Notes: a model not told the origin generated them from the letters alone. Positions 53,651-61,908 are shown, counted from the stretch's first letter. The stretch: DNA of 64,000 bases from Chitinophaga qingshengii (GCF_014529935.1 NZ_JACVFC010000003.1:930001-994000); one strand, 5' to 3'. Numbers and translations: made by a program.

Positions 53651-54052
53651 ATGGACGAAGAAGTAAAAGTAAGTATCGAAGGAATCCCGTATCAGGTTTC
53701 TATTGCAGCCAGAGATCACCGCTGGCTGGCCGACGAACCAGCAGATATCAACGGCGGTGATACAGGCCCCAATCCCGGTGAGCTGCTGCTGAGCAGTCTC
53801 GGTTCCTGTACCGCTATTACGCTGACAATGTATGCAGCCCGTAAAAAATGGCCGGTAGAAAAAATAGATATCGAGCTTCGGTTCAACAGTGAAGCCAAGC
53901 CCGATCCGCAGACCACCGTGATCGAATGCCTGGTACACATCACCGGCAATCTGGACGAAGCGCAAAGAAAAAGGCTCATGGAAATAGCCCATGCCTGCCC
54001 CATACATAAAGTGCTTACCAACCCCGTAATTATCAATACCAAAGAAGATTGA
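53651..54052 (+). CDS. OsmC/Ohr-family protein
   Basis: A 133-aa thiol-dependent peroxidase-fold protein. The two redox Cys are in LLSSLGSCTAITLTMYAARK and in EIAHACPIHKVL; HRWLADEP upstream fits the family too. OsmC/Ohr proteins reduce organic hydroperoxides. The stop and the next start are 1 bp apart, so this is a tight operon for electrophile and peroxide defence. Confidence 0.93.
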   Translation: MDEEVKVSIEGIPYQVSIAARDHRWLADEPADINGGDTGPNPGELLLSSLGSCTAITLTMYAARKKWPVEKIDIELRFNSEAKPDPQTTVIECLVHITGNLDEAQRKRLMEIAHACPIHKVLTNPVIINTKED

Positions 54053-54053
54053 T

Positions 54054-54485
54054 ATGAAAGAGATTACCAAAAAATACAGCAATGGCGAAGTCACCATCGT
54101 GTGGAAGCCGGAAGTGTGCAAACACTCCGAAATATGCTTCCACGGCCTTCCGGAAGTTTTTGATCCCAAGGCAAAACCCTGGATCAATGCAGAAGGCAGT
54201 ACTACCGAACGGATCATCGAGGTGGTAAAAAGATGTCCTTCCGGCGCCCTCACCTATTACCTGGATAAAGACGCCAGCGATGCCGCAGAGATTTCCGCGA
54301 GCAGTCTGGATGAAACGGTACCCAACGGTCCGCGCCTGATATATGGTAATATCGTGACTAAAAACGCCGCCGGTGAAGAAACCCGGCAACACAGGGTAAC
54401 CGCCATGTGCCGGTGCGGCAGCTCAGCCAATATGCCCTACTGCGACGGTACCCACATTACTAACGGATACAAAGACAATCAATAA
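54054..54485 (+). CDS. YjdI-like 4Fe-4S mono-cluster protein fused to a CDGSH iron-sulfur domain
   Basis: A 143-aa iron-sulfur protein. The N-terminal part (1-70) is the Fer4_19/DUF1271 domain: KYSNGEVTIVWKPEVCKHSEICFHGLPEVF, described here by its Cys at KPEVCKHSEIC and the later KRCPSGAL. The C-terminal part has CRCGSSANMPYCDGTH, the CDGSH motif that holds a 2Fe-2S cluster by three Cys and one His. It lies between osmC and a YjdJ-like acetyltransferase gene; the YjdI-YjdJ pairing is also known in E. coli. An electron-transfer or redox-sensing role in the same stress response is inferred. Confidence 0.9.
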   Translation: MKEITKKYSNGEVTIVWKPEVCKHSEICFHGLPEVFDPKAKPWINAEGSTTERIIEVVKRCPSGALTYYLDKDASDAAEISASSLDETVPNGPRLIYGNIVTKNAAGEETRQHRVTAMCRCGSSANMPYCDGTHITNGYKDNQ

Positions 54486-54487
54486 TT

Positions 54488-54760
54488 ATGGAACTGACTA
54501 TTCAGCAAAACACCACCAAACACCAGTTTGAAACTGTTGTAGACGGGCATACCGCCTTTATTGTCTACAAACTTTTTCCGGGCGGCATTGCCTATATCCA
54601 TACAGAGGTGCCACCAGAACTGGAAGGCAAAGGTATCGCCTCACAACTGGCGAAGTATGTATTGGATTATGCGAGAGAAAATCATCTGAAGGTAAAACCA
54701 CTGTGTCCTTACGTGCACGCCTATATGAAAAGGCATCCTGAATACAACGACCTGCTTTAA
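54488..54760 (+). CDS. YjdJ-like small GNAT-family N-acetyltransferase
   Basis: A 90-aa GCN5-related acetyltransferase of the short type (PF14542-like). It has IHTEVPPELEGKGIASQLAKYVLDYARE, with the acetyl-CoA loop GKGIASQL, and the end motif LCPYVHAYMKRHPEY, typical for this family. Last gene of the operon, 2 bp after the Fe-S protein. Substrate unknown. Confidence 0.93.
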   Translation: MELTIQQNTTKHQFETVVDGHTAFIVYKLFPGGIAYIHTEVPPELEGKGIASQLAKYVLDYARENHLKVKPLCPYVHAYMKRHPEYNDLL

Positions 54761-54764
54761 AACA

Positions 54765-54823
54765 ACGAATTACGGATTTTGAGGCCACCAATGAATGATT
54801 GGGTACTCCCGTCCGTAATTCGT
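54765..54823. terminator. Inverted repeat between convergent genes (element D)
   Basis: ACGAATTACGGA / TCCGTAATTCGT, 12-bp perfect arms around 35 nt. AACA before and TGTT after could extend the stem past a bulge. The interior GAATG...GTACTCCC is loosely like GAATG...ATACTCC of element B. Likely ends both transcripts. Confidence 0.6.
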
Positions 54824-54839
54824 CGCTGTTATTTATTGA

Positions 54840-55409
54840 TTACTTAAGGGCTGATTTAATAGCTTTCGCTGAATCCTGGTGTGTTCGCAAAGTAGGTAAT
54901 GTTTTGCCGGCCCATGATTTCAGATCCATGTCTTCCAGACTACCAGCAGCCTTGTCAAACTCCTTCACATCTTCATCGTGGTCATTGACCATCATATCCA
55001 TGTAATCTTTATCAAAGTCCTTTCCGCTCTTTTTGCTAAGTTTATCGATATGATCTTTTGAAGCAGTGGACAATTCAGCCGGCAGCGTGATGTTTTTCTT
55101 CGTCGCAAGTTCCTTCAGTTCATCATTTGCCTTTGAATGATCATTGACCATCATCGTAGCAAATGCCTTTACTCTTGGGTTCTGGGCCTTTTCCTGTGCC
55201 AGTTTCCCCATTTGTACCTCCAACATGCCGCCATTCGCTGCTTTTACGGCAAATTCAGATGAGTTGTTGTCAACAGGTTTCACTGTTTCATTGATATCCT
55301 GCGCAGAATCTACCGGCTTTTCGTTCTGGGGATTACGTGTATTACTGTTACAGGATGTCAGCATCCACGTCCCTAACACAGCCGTTACAAAAAAGATTGT
55401 TCTCTTCAT
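54840..55409 (-). CDS. DUF4142 lipoprotein (copy 1)
   Basis: A 189-aa lipoprotein; the ATG at 55409 (MKRTIFFVTAVLGTWMLTSC) is preferred to a GTG two codons upstream. Lipobox Cys at about 20. A helical DUF4142 domain (about 45-189, ferritin-like in fold) has KAANGGMLEVQMGKLAQEKA, VKAFATMMVNDHSKANDELK, DKDYMDMMVNDHDEDVKEFD and TLPTLRTHQDSAKAI. Function unknown; often linked to stress and envelope. It is closely similar to the next gene upstream and shares the same leader motif, so this is a tandem duplication. Confidence 0.92.
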   Translation of the reverse strand: MKRTIFFVTAVLGTWMLTSCNSNTRNPQNEKPVDSAQDINETVKPVDNNSSEFAVKAANGGMLEVQMGKLAQEKAQNPRVKAFATMMVNDHSKANDELKELATKKNITLPAELSTASKDHIDKLSKKSGKDFDKDYMDMMVNDHDEDVKEFDKAAGSLEDMDLKSWAGKTLPTLRTHQDSAKAIKSALK

Positions 55410-55514
55410 GATCACAGAAATTTATGAGGTTTATAATGGGTTTCCATGATCTATTGACAAAAAAAATACCATGCCGATGCCCTGAACGCCAAGCCTTGTA
55501 GCTTCGTGCGTTTG

Positions 55515-55580
55515 CAAGGAAGAGGTCACCTTAACGGCTAAACGGCCGCGGATGCTTTGTCGTAGAGGCTTTTCCCCATT
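55515..55580 (-). promoter_or_regulatory. Conserved leader box of DUF4142 copy 1
   Basis: On the minus strand AATGGGGAAAAGCCTCTAC, 33 nt, then TGACCTCTTCCTTG. The same two blocks precede copy 2. The box lies 106 nt before the ATG in both cases. Confidence 0.65.
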
Positions 55581-55605
55581 CAGTCCTCCTATAAATTATC
55601 AAAGA

Positions 55606-56166
55606 TCATTGAGAATCCTTGATGGCTCTGGCCGAATCCTGGTGCATCATCAGCGTGGGCAGCATTTTCCTCGCCCATTCCCGCAAGATGACATCTTCGA
55701 GGTTGTTGGCCGCATTATCAAAATCTTTTACATCCTGATCATGATCATCCACCATTTCGCGTATATATTCCTTATCAAACTGCTTCCCGTTTTTTTTGCT
55801 TAGCCTGTCGAGAAAATTCTTTGATTCTGCAGAAAGTTCAGCAGGCAAGGTGAGGTTTCGTTTTTCTGCGATGACCTTTAGCGCGTTATTGGCATTGGTA
55901 TGATCATTTACCATCATCGTTGCAAAGGCCTTCACACGCGGGTCTACCGCTTTCTCCTGAGCGAGCTTACCTAATGCTACTTCCATCATGCCGCCATTGG
56001 CGGCATTTACAGCAAAGTCCGCAGATTTCGGATCTACCGCTTTATCTGTTTTGTTGGCAGCTTTCGCCGAATCTACCGGCGTCTCCTGGTGACGGGCATT
56101 GTTACCACAGGACGACAACATCCAGGTACCCAACAGTGCAGCCGCCATAAAGGTGATCTTTTTCAT
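55606..56166 (-). CDS. DUF4142 lipoprotein (copy 2)
   Basis: A 186-aa paralogue of the downstream gene. Signal MKKITFMAAALLGTWMLSSC with lipobox Cys20; the DUF4142 domain shows NAANGGMMEVALGKLAQEKA, VKAFATMMVNDHTNANNALK, DKEYIREMVDDHDQDVKDFD and MLPTLMMHQDSARAIKDS. It shares most motif residues with copy 1, including both MVNDH/MVDDH stretches. Function unknown. Confidence 0.92.
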   Translation of the reverse strand: MKKITFMAAALLGTWMLSSCGNNARHQETPVDSAKAANKTDKAVDPKSADFAVNAANGGMMEVALGKLAQEKAVDPRVKAFATMMVNDHTNANNALKVIAEKRNLTLPAELSAESKNFLDRLSKKNGKQFDKEYIREMVDDHDQDVKDFDNAANNLEDVILREWARKMLPTLMMHQDSARAIKDSQ

Positions 56167-56271
56167 AGCCAGAGATATTTTATTGGGTTTTAAAACAGAA
56201 TCGCCTCAAAAGGATTGACAAAAAATTAAAGGCAGACAGAAGCTTTAGAATAAAGCCCGAAGGCTATGTTA

Positions 56272-56335
56272 CAAGGAAGAGGTCAATAAGGGATAATTGA
56301 AAGCGGGCGATTGCCTGTAGAGGCTTTTCCCCATT
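56272..56335 (-). promoter_or_regulatory. Conserved leader box of DUF4142 copy 2
   Basis: The same two blocks as before copy 1 (AATGGGGAAAAGCCTCTAC and TGACCTCTTCCTTG), here separated by 31 nt and again 106 nt before the ATG. A short inverted repeat follows each box on the way to the gene. Confidence 0.65.
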
Positions 56336-56345
56336 ATGTAAAAGA

Positions 56346-56371
56346 AAACTGCCGGAAATATTCCGGCAGTT
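56346..56371 (-). terminator. Intrinsic terminator of the zinc-ribbon membrane protein gene
   Basis: On the minus strand AACTGCCGGAA / TTCCGGCAGTT with a short loop, followed by TTCTTTT, just past the stop at 56382. Confidence 0.85.
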
Positions 56372-56381
56372 AAAGAAGATA

Positions 56382-57509
56382 CTATTGTTGATTACCGAAG
56401 CATTCGTAGAGGAACCATATGGCGGCAATGATACCGAGGATCAGACCAACGATTTTCGTCCAGCTGTAAGGCCTGTCTCCCGTTACTTCGCCGGTACTGG
56501 CATTGACTACGAAGTGGTATAGTTTATTGTTATAACGATAAGCGCTCAACCATACGGGCAACAGGATATACTTTATGCCGAGGTTGTTATAGTCAATATC
56601 ATAGTGGCTGATCGATTGTTCATCACCACCAATATCGCTGCGTATTTCGTCACAAATGACCGGATCCATTCTTTGTTGTGCAATAGCGAGACCCTGTTGT
56701 GCGCTGGTTTGGTACAATTCTGACCGGAAGCCGCTCAGGTAGCGGCCATCGTAGGCCTTAAGCTGGTCCAGGTGCCAGGGCTCCAGTATTTCCGCCATTT
56801 TGCGCGGCAACGAAGGACTGGCAGACACCAGTACGTCCCGGAAAATATTGTCTACTCGCCCGGATGCAGGGTACCAGGCGGTATGACGTACCTGCCGGGT
56901 ACGGGTTTCCGTTCTCCCGTTGACTTCCACATTGTAGGTTTCCGTTGTATAGTAGTACTCTCCGCGCTGACCGGTGTAAGTAGTAGACGTATCTGTATCG
57001 TAGCTCCAGTGCGGGATGTAGATTCCTTTCAACTGCCGGAAGGAAGTATCCTTTACTTTTTTCACCAGGTCGGACGGTGCAAACCACAGTTTGCCCATCC
57101 ATTGCTGAAAGAGTGTTCCCGCATCCTTATCATTGATTATAAAAGGTAAGACATAATGCGGTTGCAGCATTGCCGTTGCGTCGCCCTGCTGCACCACCAG
57201 CGGCGATGCGCAAAACGGGCATGCATCGGACGTCACGTTAGGTAACATGGTAGTAGAAGCGCCACAGTTACCGCATTTCACTACCACCGCCTGTTCCGTG
57301 TTTTCTGTATGACGTTCCAGATCGGCGATAAAAGTGCCGTAATCAACCGGGTGAATACCTTGTGGTATGACGTTCTCTTCGATGGTATTAACGGTACCGC
57401 AATACTCGCATTTCAGGCTGTTGGTACCGGGTGCATAGTGCAATATGGCGCCACAGTTCTGACATTTCAGCGAGGACACCGTTTCCTTGGTTTTTTCCTC
57501 AAAAGACAT
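56382..57509 (-). CDS. Double zinc-ribbon, C-terminally anchored membrane protein (YdjG-like)
   Basis: A 375-aa protein with two zinc ribbons: LKCQNCGAILHYAPG and LKCEYCGTV (residues about 14-40), then VKCGNCGAS with DACPFCASPL (about 77-102). A central domain of about 230 residues has WFAPSDLVKKV and YIPHWSYDTDTSTTYTGQRG. A C-terminal region (KYILLPVWLSAYRYNNKLYHFVVNASTGEV) precedes one membrane helix (IVGLILGIIAAIWFLYECF). This resembles YdjG, which in Bacillus is encoded with a PspA homologue and the SPFH protein YdjI. The SPFH gene lies 75 bp upstream here; no PspA gene is visible. Confidence 0.8.
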   Translation of the reverse strand: MSFEEKTKETVSSLKCQNCGAILHYAPGTNSLKCEYCGTVNTIEENVIPQGIHPVDYGTFIADLERHTENTEQAVVVKCGNCGASTTMLPNVTSDACPFCASPLVVQQGDATAMLQPHYVLPFIINDKDAGTLFQQWMGKLWFAPSDLVKKVKDTSFRQLKGIYIPHWSYDTDTSTTYTGQRGEYYYTTETYNVEVNGRTETRTRQVRHTAWYPASGRVDNIFRDVLVSASPSLPRKMAEILEPWHLDQLKAYDGRYLSGFRSELYQTSAQQGLAIAQQRMDPVICDEIRSDIGGDEQSISHYDIDYNNLGIKYILLPVWLSAYRYNNKLYHFVVNASTGEVTGDRPYSWTKIVGLILGIIAAIWFLYECFGNQQ

Positions 57510-57527
57510 AGGAATGTTATAAAGCGT

Positions 57528-57569
57528 TACGCATGATACCCGCGCTTCAACAGCCGGGTATCATGCGTA
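57528..57569. other. Perfect intercistronic hairpin between the SPFH and zinc-ribbon genes
   Basis: TACGCATGATACCCG / CGGGTATCATGCGTA, 15-bp perfect arms with a 12-nt loop. No T-run follows on the minus strand, so it is more likely an mRNA processing or stabilising element, or a leaky terminator, that sets the ratio of the two proteins. Confidence 0.7.
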
Positions 57570-57584
57570 TAAGAAGATTAATGA

Positions 57585-58706
57585 TCAGGGTAATGGCGGT
57601 GGAATAGTAGCCAGTACCGGCGCCAGTTCAGGTACCGCAGTCGCGGCAGTCCAGGCTGCCATACCTGTTTTCCATACCAGCGTTTGATGCTGCAGGTCGC
57701 CGGAAGCGGCCAGCTGGCGCAGCTGATCCATATTGTAAGGGCCAGCCTGTTTGCCACCTACAGCCACAAAGTAAGGCTCTGTACCTGGCAACGGCGGCGG
57801 CGTACCAGCACCTCCACCGGCAGCCTGCTGTTGGTTGACCTGGTTATTCTGGAATACGTTGCCCACCTGTCCCATCATGGCAGCGCCCATACCGGCCCCC
57901 AGACCGGCAGCTGCCAGTCCGCCGCCGGATGGATTTTCCGCAGCTTTCTCCATCGCGTTGGCAGCCTGGAATTGCGCATAGGCGCCCAGGTTACCCACGA
58001 TGCCCATGCTGCTGCGTTTATCCAGCGCTTCCTCTACTTCAGGCGGCAGGGAAATATTTTCAATCAGGAACTTGGTCAGTTCCAGTCCCAGTTCATTGAA
58101 CTCAGGCCGTATTTTATCCGTGATCAGCTGAGAAACCTCATCGTATTTGGCTGCCAGGTCCAGCACCGGGATTTTAGCCTCGGCAATGGCGTCCATACCG
58201 CGGGAAACAGCCAGGTTACGCAATTGCTCGTTGATACCATCTACGGTGTATTCCGGGTTGGTAGCGGCGATTTCTTTCAGGAACATCGCAGCATCGCTCA
58301 CGCGGAAGGCATAGCTACCAAAAGCGCGCAGGCGCAGCGGGCCAAATTCTGCATCGCGCAACATCACCGGGTTTTTAGTACCCCATTTCTGGTTGGTGAA
58401 CTGCCGCATGCTGATGAAAAACACATCCGCTTTAAAAGGGCTGTTAAACCCGTATTTCCATCCCTGTAATGTGGTCAGGATAGGCATGTTCTGTGTTGTC
58501 AGTGTATACATGCCCGGCTGAAAAACATCCGCTATTTTACCTTCGTTCATAAAAACAGCCACCTGCGATTCACGCACCGTCAGTTTGGCGTTCATTTTTA
58601 TTTCATTCTGGTAGCGGGGAAACTTCCATACAATGGTATCCGCGGACGGGTCTGTCCACTCAATAATGTCAATAAATTCATTCCGGAGTTTATCAAATAT
58701 TCCCAT
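57585..58706 (-). CDS. SPFH-domain protein with C-terminal GYF_2 domain (YdjI-like)
   Basis: A 373-aa cytosolic or membrane-peripheral protein. The SPFH domain covers about 20-230 (LTVRESQVAVFMNEGKIADV, PMLRDAEFGPLRLRAFGSYA as VMLRDAEF and RAFGSYAFRV, EEALDKRSSMGIVGN). It is followed by a glycine-rich link with AAAGLGAGMGAAMMGQVGN, and a GYF_2 domain at about 315-365 (YFVAVGGKQAGPYNMDQLRQ, WKTGMAAWTAA). In the usual Bacillus YdjI the tail is a zinc ribbon. SPFH proteins form ring-like membrane assemblies; together with the zinc-ribbon protein this looks like an envelope-stress module. Confidence 0.88.
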   Translation of the reverse strand: MGIFDKLRNEFIDIIEWTDPSADTIVWKFPRYQNEIKMNAKLTVRESQVAVFMNEGKIADVFQPGMYTLTTQNMPILTTLQGWKYGFNSPFKADVFFISMRQFTNQKWGTKNPVMLRDAEFGPLRLRAFGSYAFRVSDAAMFLKEIAATNPEYTVDGINEQLRNLAVSRGMDAIAEAKIPVLDLAAKYDEVSQLITDKIRPEFNELGLELTKFLIENISLPPEVEEALDKRSSMGIVGNLGAYAQFQAANAMEKAAENPSGGGLAAAGLGAGMGAAMMGQVGNVFQNNQVNQQQAAGGGAGTPPPLPGTEPYFVAVGGKQAGPYNMDQLRQLAASGDLQHQTLVWKTGMAAWTAATAVPELAPVLATIPPPLP

Positions 58707-58734
58707 ATTAACAGGTTTTTAGAAACATCTCTGC

Positions 58735-58767
58735 CAAATTTATAGAAATATTTACTGGAAAAGCAAA
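58735..58767 (-). promoter_or_regulatory. Promoter of the SPFH gene
   Basis: On the minus strand TTTG (58764-58767), a 21-nt spacer, then TAAATTTG (58735-58742), a full match to the Bacteroidota pattern, 29 nt before the start. Confidence 0.7.
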
Positions 58768-58790
58768 TCAATCGTAGTCCTGCAGGGAAT

Positions 58791-60890
58791 TTACAATTTC
58801 AATAACCGGGCGTTAATCGCCACAATCACCGTACTTACTGTCATCAAAACCGCACCGGCAGCGGGACTTAGCAGCACGCCCCAGTGGTACAATACACCGG
58901 CGGCCAACGGCATGGTAATTACATTGTAACCGGTAGCCCAGGCGAGATTCTGTACCATTTTACGATAGGTCGCTTTTCCGAAACGAATCAGGCTAACGAT
59001 ATCCTGCGGGTTGCTGTTGACCAGCACAATACCAGCTGTTTCCGCGGCGATATCGGAACCGGAGCCAATAGCGATGCCTATATCTGCCTGCGCCAGTGCC
59101 GGCGCATCGTTGATGCCGTCGCCAGTCATAGCCACATACTGCCCTGCCGCCTGCAGTTTTTTAATTTCTTCCAGTTTCTGATGCGGCAGTACTTCCGCGA
59201 TATAGTTATCCAGTTGCAGCTGTTGTGCTACGGCGGCAGCAACTTTTTTGTTATCTCCGGTGAGCAATACACTGGCGATGTTTTCTTTTTTCAGCGCCTG
59301 AATGGCAGGCAGGGACTCCGGCCTGATTTCATCTGCCAGTACAATATAGCCGGCCGGTTGACCGTCAACGATCACGAAAGACAAGGTGCCGGTATCCTGT
59401 TGTGTAACGGCAGGTTGTTGCGGGAACTGTTCCTTTACGTAAGCGGGACTTACCACCTGTACTGTTTTCCCGTTGATCGTAGCGCTGATACCCTTGCCGG
59501 CCATGGCTTGCATATCGCTGGCAGCGGGAATCTGTATGTTTTCGGAGCGGGCTTTATCCACAATGCCGGTAGCAATGGGATGTTCGGACTGCTGCTCTAC
59601 CGCGGCCGCCAGCGACAGTATCTCTTGCTGATTGTAGCGGCTATCAAGGCTTTCGAGTGTTACTACCTGGAATTTCCCAACGGTTAAAGTACCGGTTTTA
59701 TCGAATACCAGGGTCGTAACTTTGCGGGCGTTTTCAAAAGCAGTTCTGTTTTTGATCAGCAATCCGTTTTTAGCCGCCACGGTGGTGGAGCGGGCTACTA
59801 CCAGGGGAACAGCGAGGCCCAGCGCATGCGGACAACAGATCACAATCACGGTTACCATGCGTTCCATAGCAAATGAAATAGACTGCCCGTCGATACGCCA
59901 GTAGGCAAAAGTGGCGATACCTGCTGTGATAGCGATGAGCGTTAACCAGCGGGCGGCTTTGTCGGCCAGTAACTGGGTGCCGGACTTCGCCTGTTGCGCA
60001 TCGTTGACCAGTTTAATTACCTGCGACAAATACGAGGACGCCGCATTGTGCGATACTTTTATATGCAATGCCTGGTTACCATTAAGGGAGCCGGCAATAA
60101 CCCTATCGCCTATATTTTTTTTCACCGGTTTGGATTCGCCGGTCAACATAGATTCATTGAGATAACTATTGCCTTCCGTTACCGTACCATCGGCAGCTAC
60201 TTTTTCACCGGGTTTTATCAAAACGATATTACCTGGCTGCAAGCTATCCGTTTTCACCTCCCGGATGTTACCGCCTTCTACCAGGTGGGCTTCCGAAGGC
60301 ATCAGCTGCACCAGTAGTTCCAGTTCGCGGGAAGCGCCGGCTACGGATTTCATTTCAATCCAGTGCCCCAGCAGCATGATCAGGATCAGCGTCGCCAGTT
60401 CCCAGAAAAAGTCCATCCCCTGCAAACCGAACAAGGTAGCCACGCTATATATAAAAGCAACCGTGATGGCAAACCCGATCAGGGTCATCATACCGGGGTT
60501 GCGCATTTTCATTTCAGACCACCAGCCGGAGAGGAAAGGCCAGCCACCGTAGAAAAAGATAACGGTAGAAAGCGCACACAAAACATAATTATCTCCCGGA
60601 AAACTAATCTGCCATCCCAGCCAATGCTGGATCATTTTTGACAACAACATAACGGGTATGGTAAGGACCAGTACCACATAAAACCGTTGCCGGAAGTCAC
60701 GGATCATTGCCTGATGGTCATGCCCCGCATGACCACCGTGACCGGCATGCTCCTGATGTTCATGATGGGAAGGTTGTTCTTTATGTGAAGTATGTTCAGC
60801 GTGTTCCGTATGCCCTTGACCGTGATATTCCGGTTCCCGATCGTGATGATCATGGTCCATGTGCATATGCATATGTTGGTGCTTTTCCAT
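58791..60890 (-). CDS. copB: CopB-type heavy-metal P1B ATPase with His-rich N terminus
   Basis: A 699-aa ion pump. The first 60 residues are a His-rich metal-binding tail (MEKHQHMHMHMDHDHHDREP and onward) instead of CXXC domains. Helices follow, then the actuator TGE (LTGESKP), the membrane metal site CPH in VIVICCPHALGLAVP, the phosphorylation site DKTGTLTVG, the ATP-binding HP (EQQSEHPIATGI) and the hinge GDGINDAPALAQADIGIA. CPH rather than CPC marks the P1B-3 subgroup, which exports Cu(II)/Cu(I) or silver. No metal chaperone or regulator gene is adjacent; a cop-box-like sequence lies upstream. Confidence 0.95.
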   Translation of the reverse strand: MEKHQHMHMHMDHDHHDREPEYHGQGHTEHAEHTSHKEQPSHHEHQEHAGHGGHAGHDHQAMIRDFRQRFYVVLVLTIPVMLLSKMIQHWLGWQISFPGDNYVLCALSTVIFFYGGWPFLSGWWSEMKMRNPGMMTLIGFAITVAFIYSVATLFGLQGMDFFWELATLILIMLLGHWIEMKSVAGASRELELLVQLMPSEAHLVEGGNIREVKTDSLQPGNIVLIKPGEKVAADGTVTEGNSYLNESMLTGESKPVKKNIGDRVIAGSLNGNQALHIKVSHNAASSYLSQVIKLVNDAQQAKSGTQLLADKAARWLTLIAITAGIATFAYWRIDGQSISFAMERMVTVIVICCPHALGLAVPLVVARSTTVAAKNGLLIKNRTAFENARKVTTLVFDKTGTLTVGKFQVVTLESLDSRYNQQEILSLAAAVEQQSEHPIATGIVDKARSENIQIPAASDMQAMAGKGISATINGKTVQVVSPAYVKEQFPQQPAVTQQDTGTLSFVIVDGQPAGYIVLADEIRPESLPAIQALKKENIASVLLTGDNKKVAAAVAQQLQLDNYIAEVLPHQKLEEIKKLQAAGQYVAMTGDGINDAPALAQADIGIAIGSGSDIAAETAGIVLVNSNPQDIVSLIRFGKATYRKMVQNLAWATGYNVITMPLAAGVLYHWGVLLSPAAGAVLMTVSTVIVAINARLLKL

Positions 60891-60911
60891 AACAATACCC
60901 GGTTTTAACTA

Positions 60912-60939
60912 TTACAACTGTGTGTTTTAATTGTTGTAA
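60912..60939. promoter_or_regulatory. Possible CopY/BlaI-type operator before the copper ATPase
   Basis: TTACAAC / GTTGTAA perfect 7-bp arms around 14 nt, about 22 nt before the start. Part of it, TACAACTGTG at 60913-60922, is one mismatch from the cop-box consensus TACAnnTGTA. Confidence 0.4.
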
Positions 60940-60994
60940 AATTGCCGAATATGCCACCGAAAACTTTATATAATCCGGGAAGATATTTACAGGA

Positions 60995-61846
60995 TTATGG
61001 GATGTTAAGCTGTTGCAGCCATTTCGCTGCCAGTGCCGGCCATACTTCCGCAGCGGGATTGCCGGGACGAAGACCATAACCATGTCCGCCTTTGGCATAA
61101 AAATGCAACTCAGCGGGCACACCGGCATCCCGCAGGGCGCCGGCCATCACAAGGGCGCTGTTGCCATGAGGATCATCGGCAGTAGCAAAAAGAAACATGG
61201 GGGGCGTTTGCTTAGTCAGGATCAGTTCGGGAGTCAGTTTATGCCCTTCTCCCCTGTCGAGATAAGCCGGATACACCAGCATCCCGAAAGCCGGCCGGGC
61301 CGAAAGAGAGTCGGCCTTATCCACTGGCGTATATGCCTTTACGTTATATTGCGTAGCCACCCTCGCTGTCAGGCTACCTCCGGCGGAAAAGCCCATCATA
61401 CCTATTTTTTCAGGATCCAGTTTCCAATCTTTGGCGCGGCTGCGTACTACCCGTAAAGCCCGTTGTGCATCCTGCAGGGCGCCGGCTTCTTTCTTCGGTA
61501 CCCGGTATTGCAGCACAAAAGCGGTATATCCCAGCTGATTGAGCCATTGCGCAATTTCATAGCCCTCGAGGTTGATAGCCAGGATGCTGTAGCCACCACC
61601 CGGACAAACAATCACCCCTACGTTTTTAGCGTGAGCCGGGTTGGCGGGATATACTTCCAGGATAGGATCGGTCACATCCGTCAGCCGGATAACGCCCCGG
61701 CTGGTATCCGGCGTGGGCGTAGCAGCGTGACGGGCAGCTGTTTCACCCGGTACCGCACCGGGCCAGATGTGAATGGTTTCTTTGCGTTGGGCCTGTATCA
61801 TGATAGATGGTGCAAGCAGCACGATGAAGATAATAAATGGTTTCAT
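60995..61846 (-). CDS. Exported alpha/beta hydrolase, BD-FAE/acetyl-xylan-esterase-like
   Basis: A 283-aa secreted esterase; start at MKPFIIFIVLLAPSIMIQAQ (61846), a signal peptide, while the frame runs 25 codons further upstream without one. VGVIVCPGGGYSILAI holds the oxyanion loop, IGMMGFSAGGSLTARVA the nucleophile Ser (GFSAG), DDPHGNSALV the acid and KGGHGYGLRPGN the catalytic His. The PGGGY loop is typical of carbohydrate or feruloyl esterases. Its neighbour encodes an SGNH esterase, so both may deacetylate plant polysaccharide. Confidence 0.88.
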   Translation of the reverse strand: MKPFIIFIVLLAPSIMIQAQRKETIHIWPGAVPGETAARHAATPTPDTSRGVIRLTDVTDPILEVYPANPAHAKNVGVIVCPGGGYSILAINLEGYEIAQWLNQLGYTAFVLQYRVPKKEAGALQDAQRALRVVRSRAKDWKLDPEKIGMMGFSAGGSLTARVATQYNVKAYTPVDKADSLSARPAFGMLVYPAYLDRGEGHKLTPELILTKQTPPMFLFATADDPHGNSALVMAGALRDAGVPAELHFYAKGGHGYGLRPGNPAAEVWPALAAKWLQQLNIP

Positions 61847-61908
61847 AACGGGAATTTCAGTTAACACAGGCACGTAAAACGATGGTTGTTTTACGCGCCT
61901 GTAAAATT

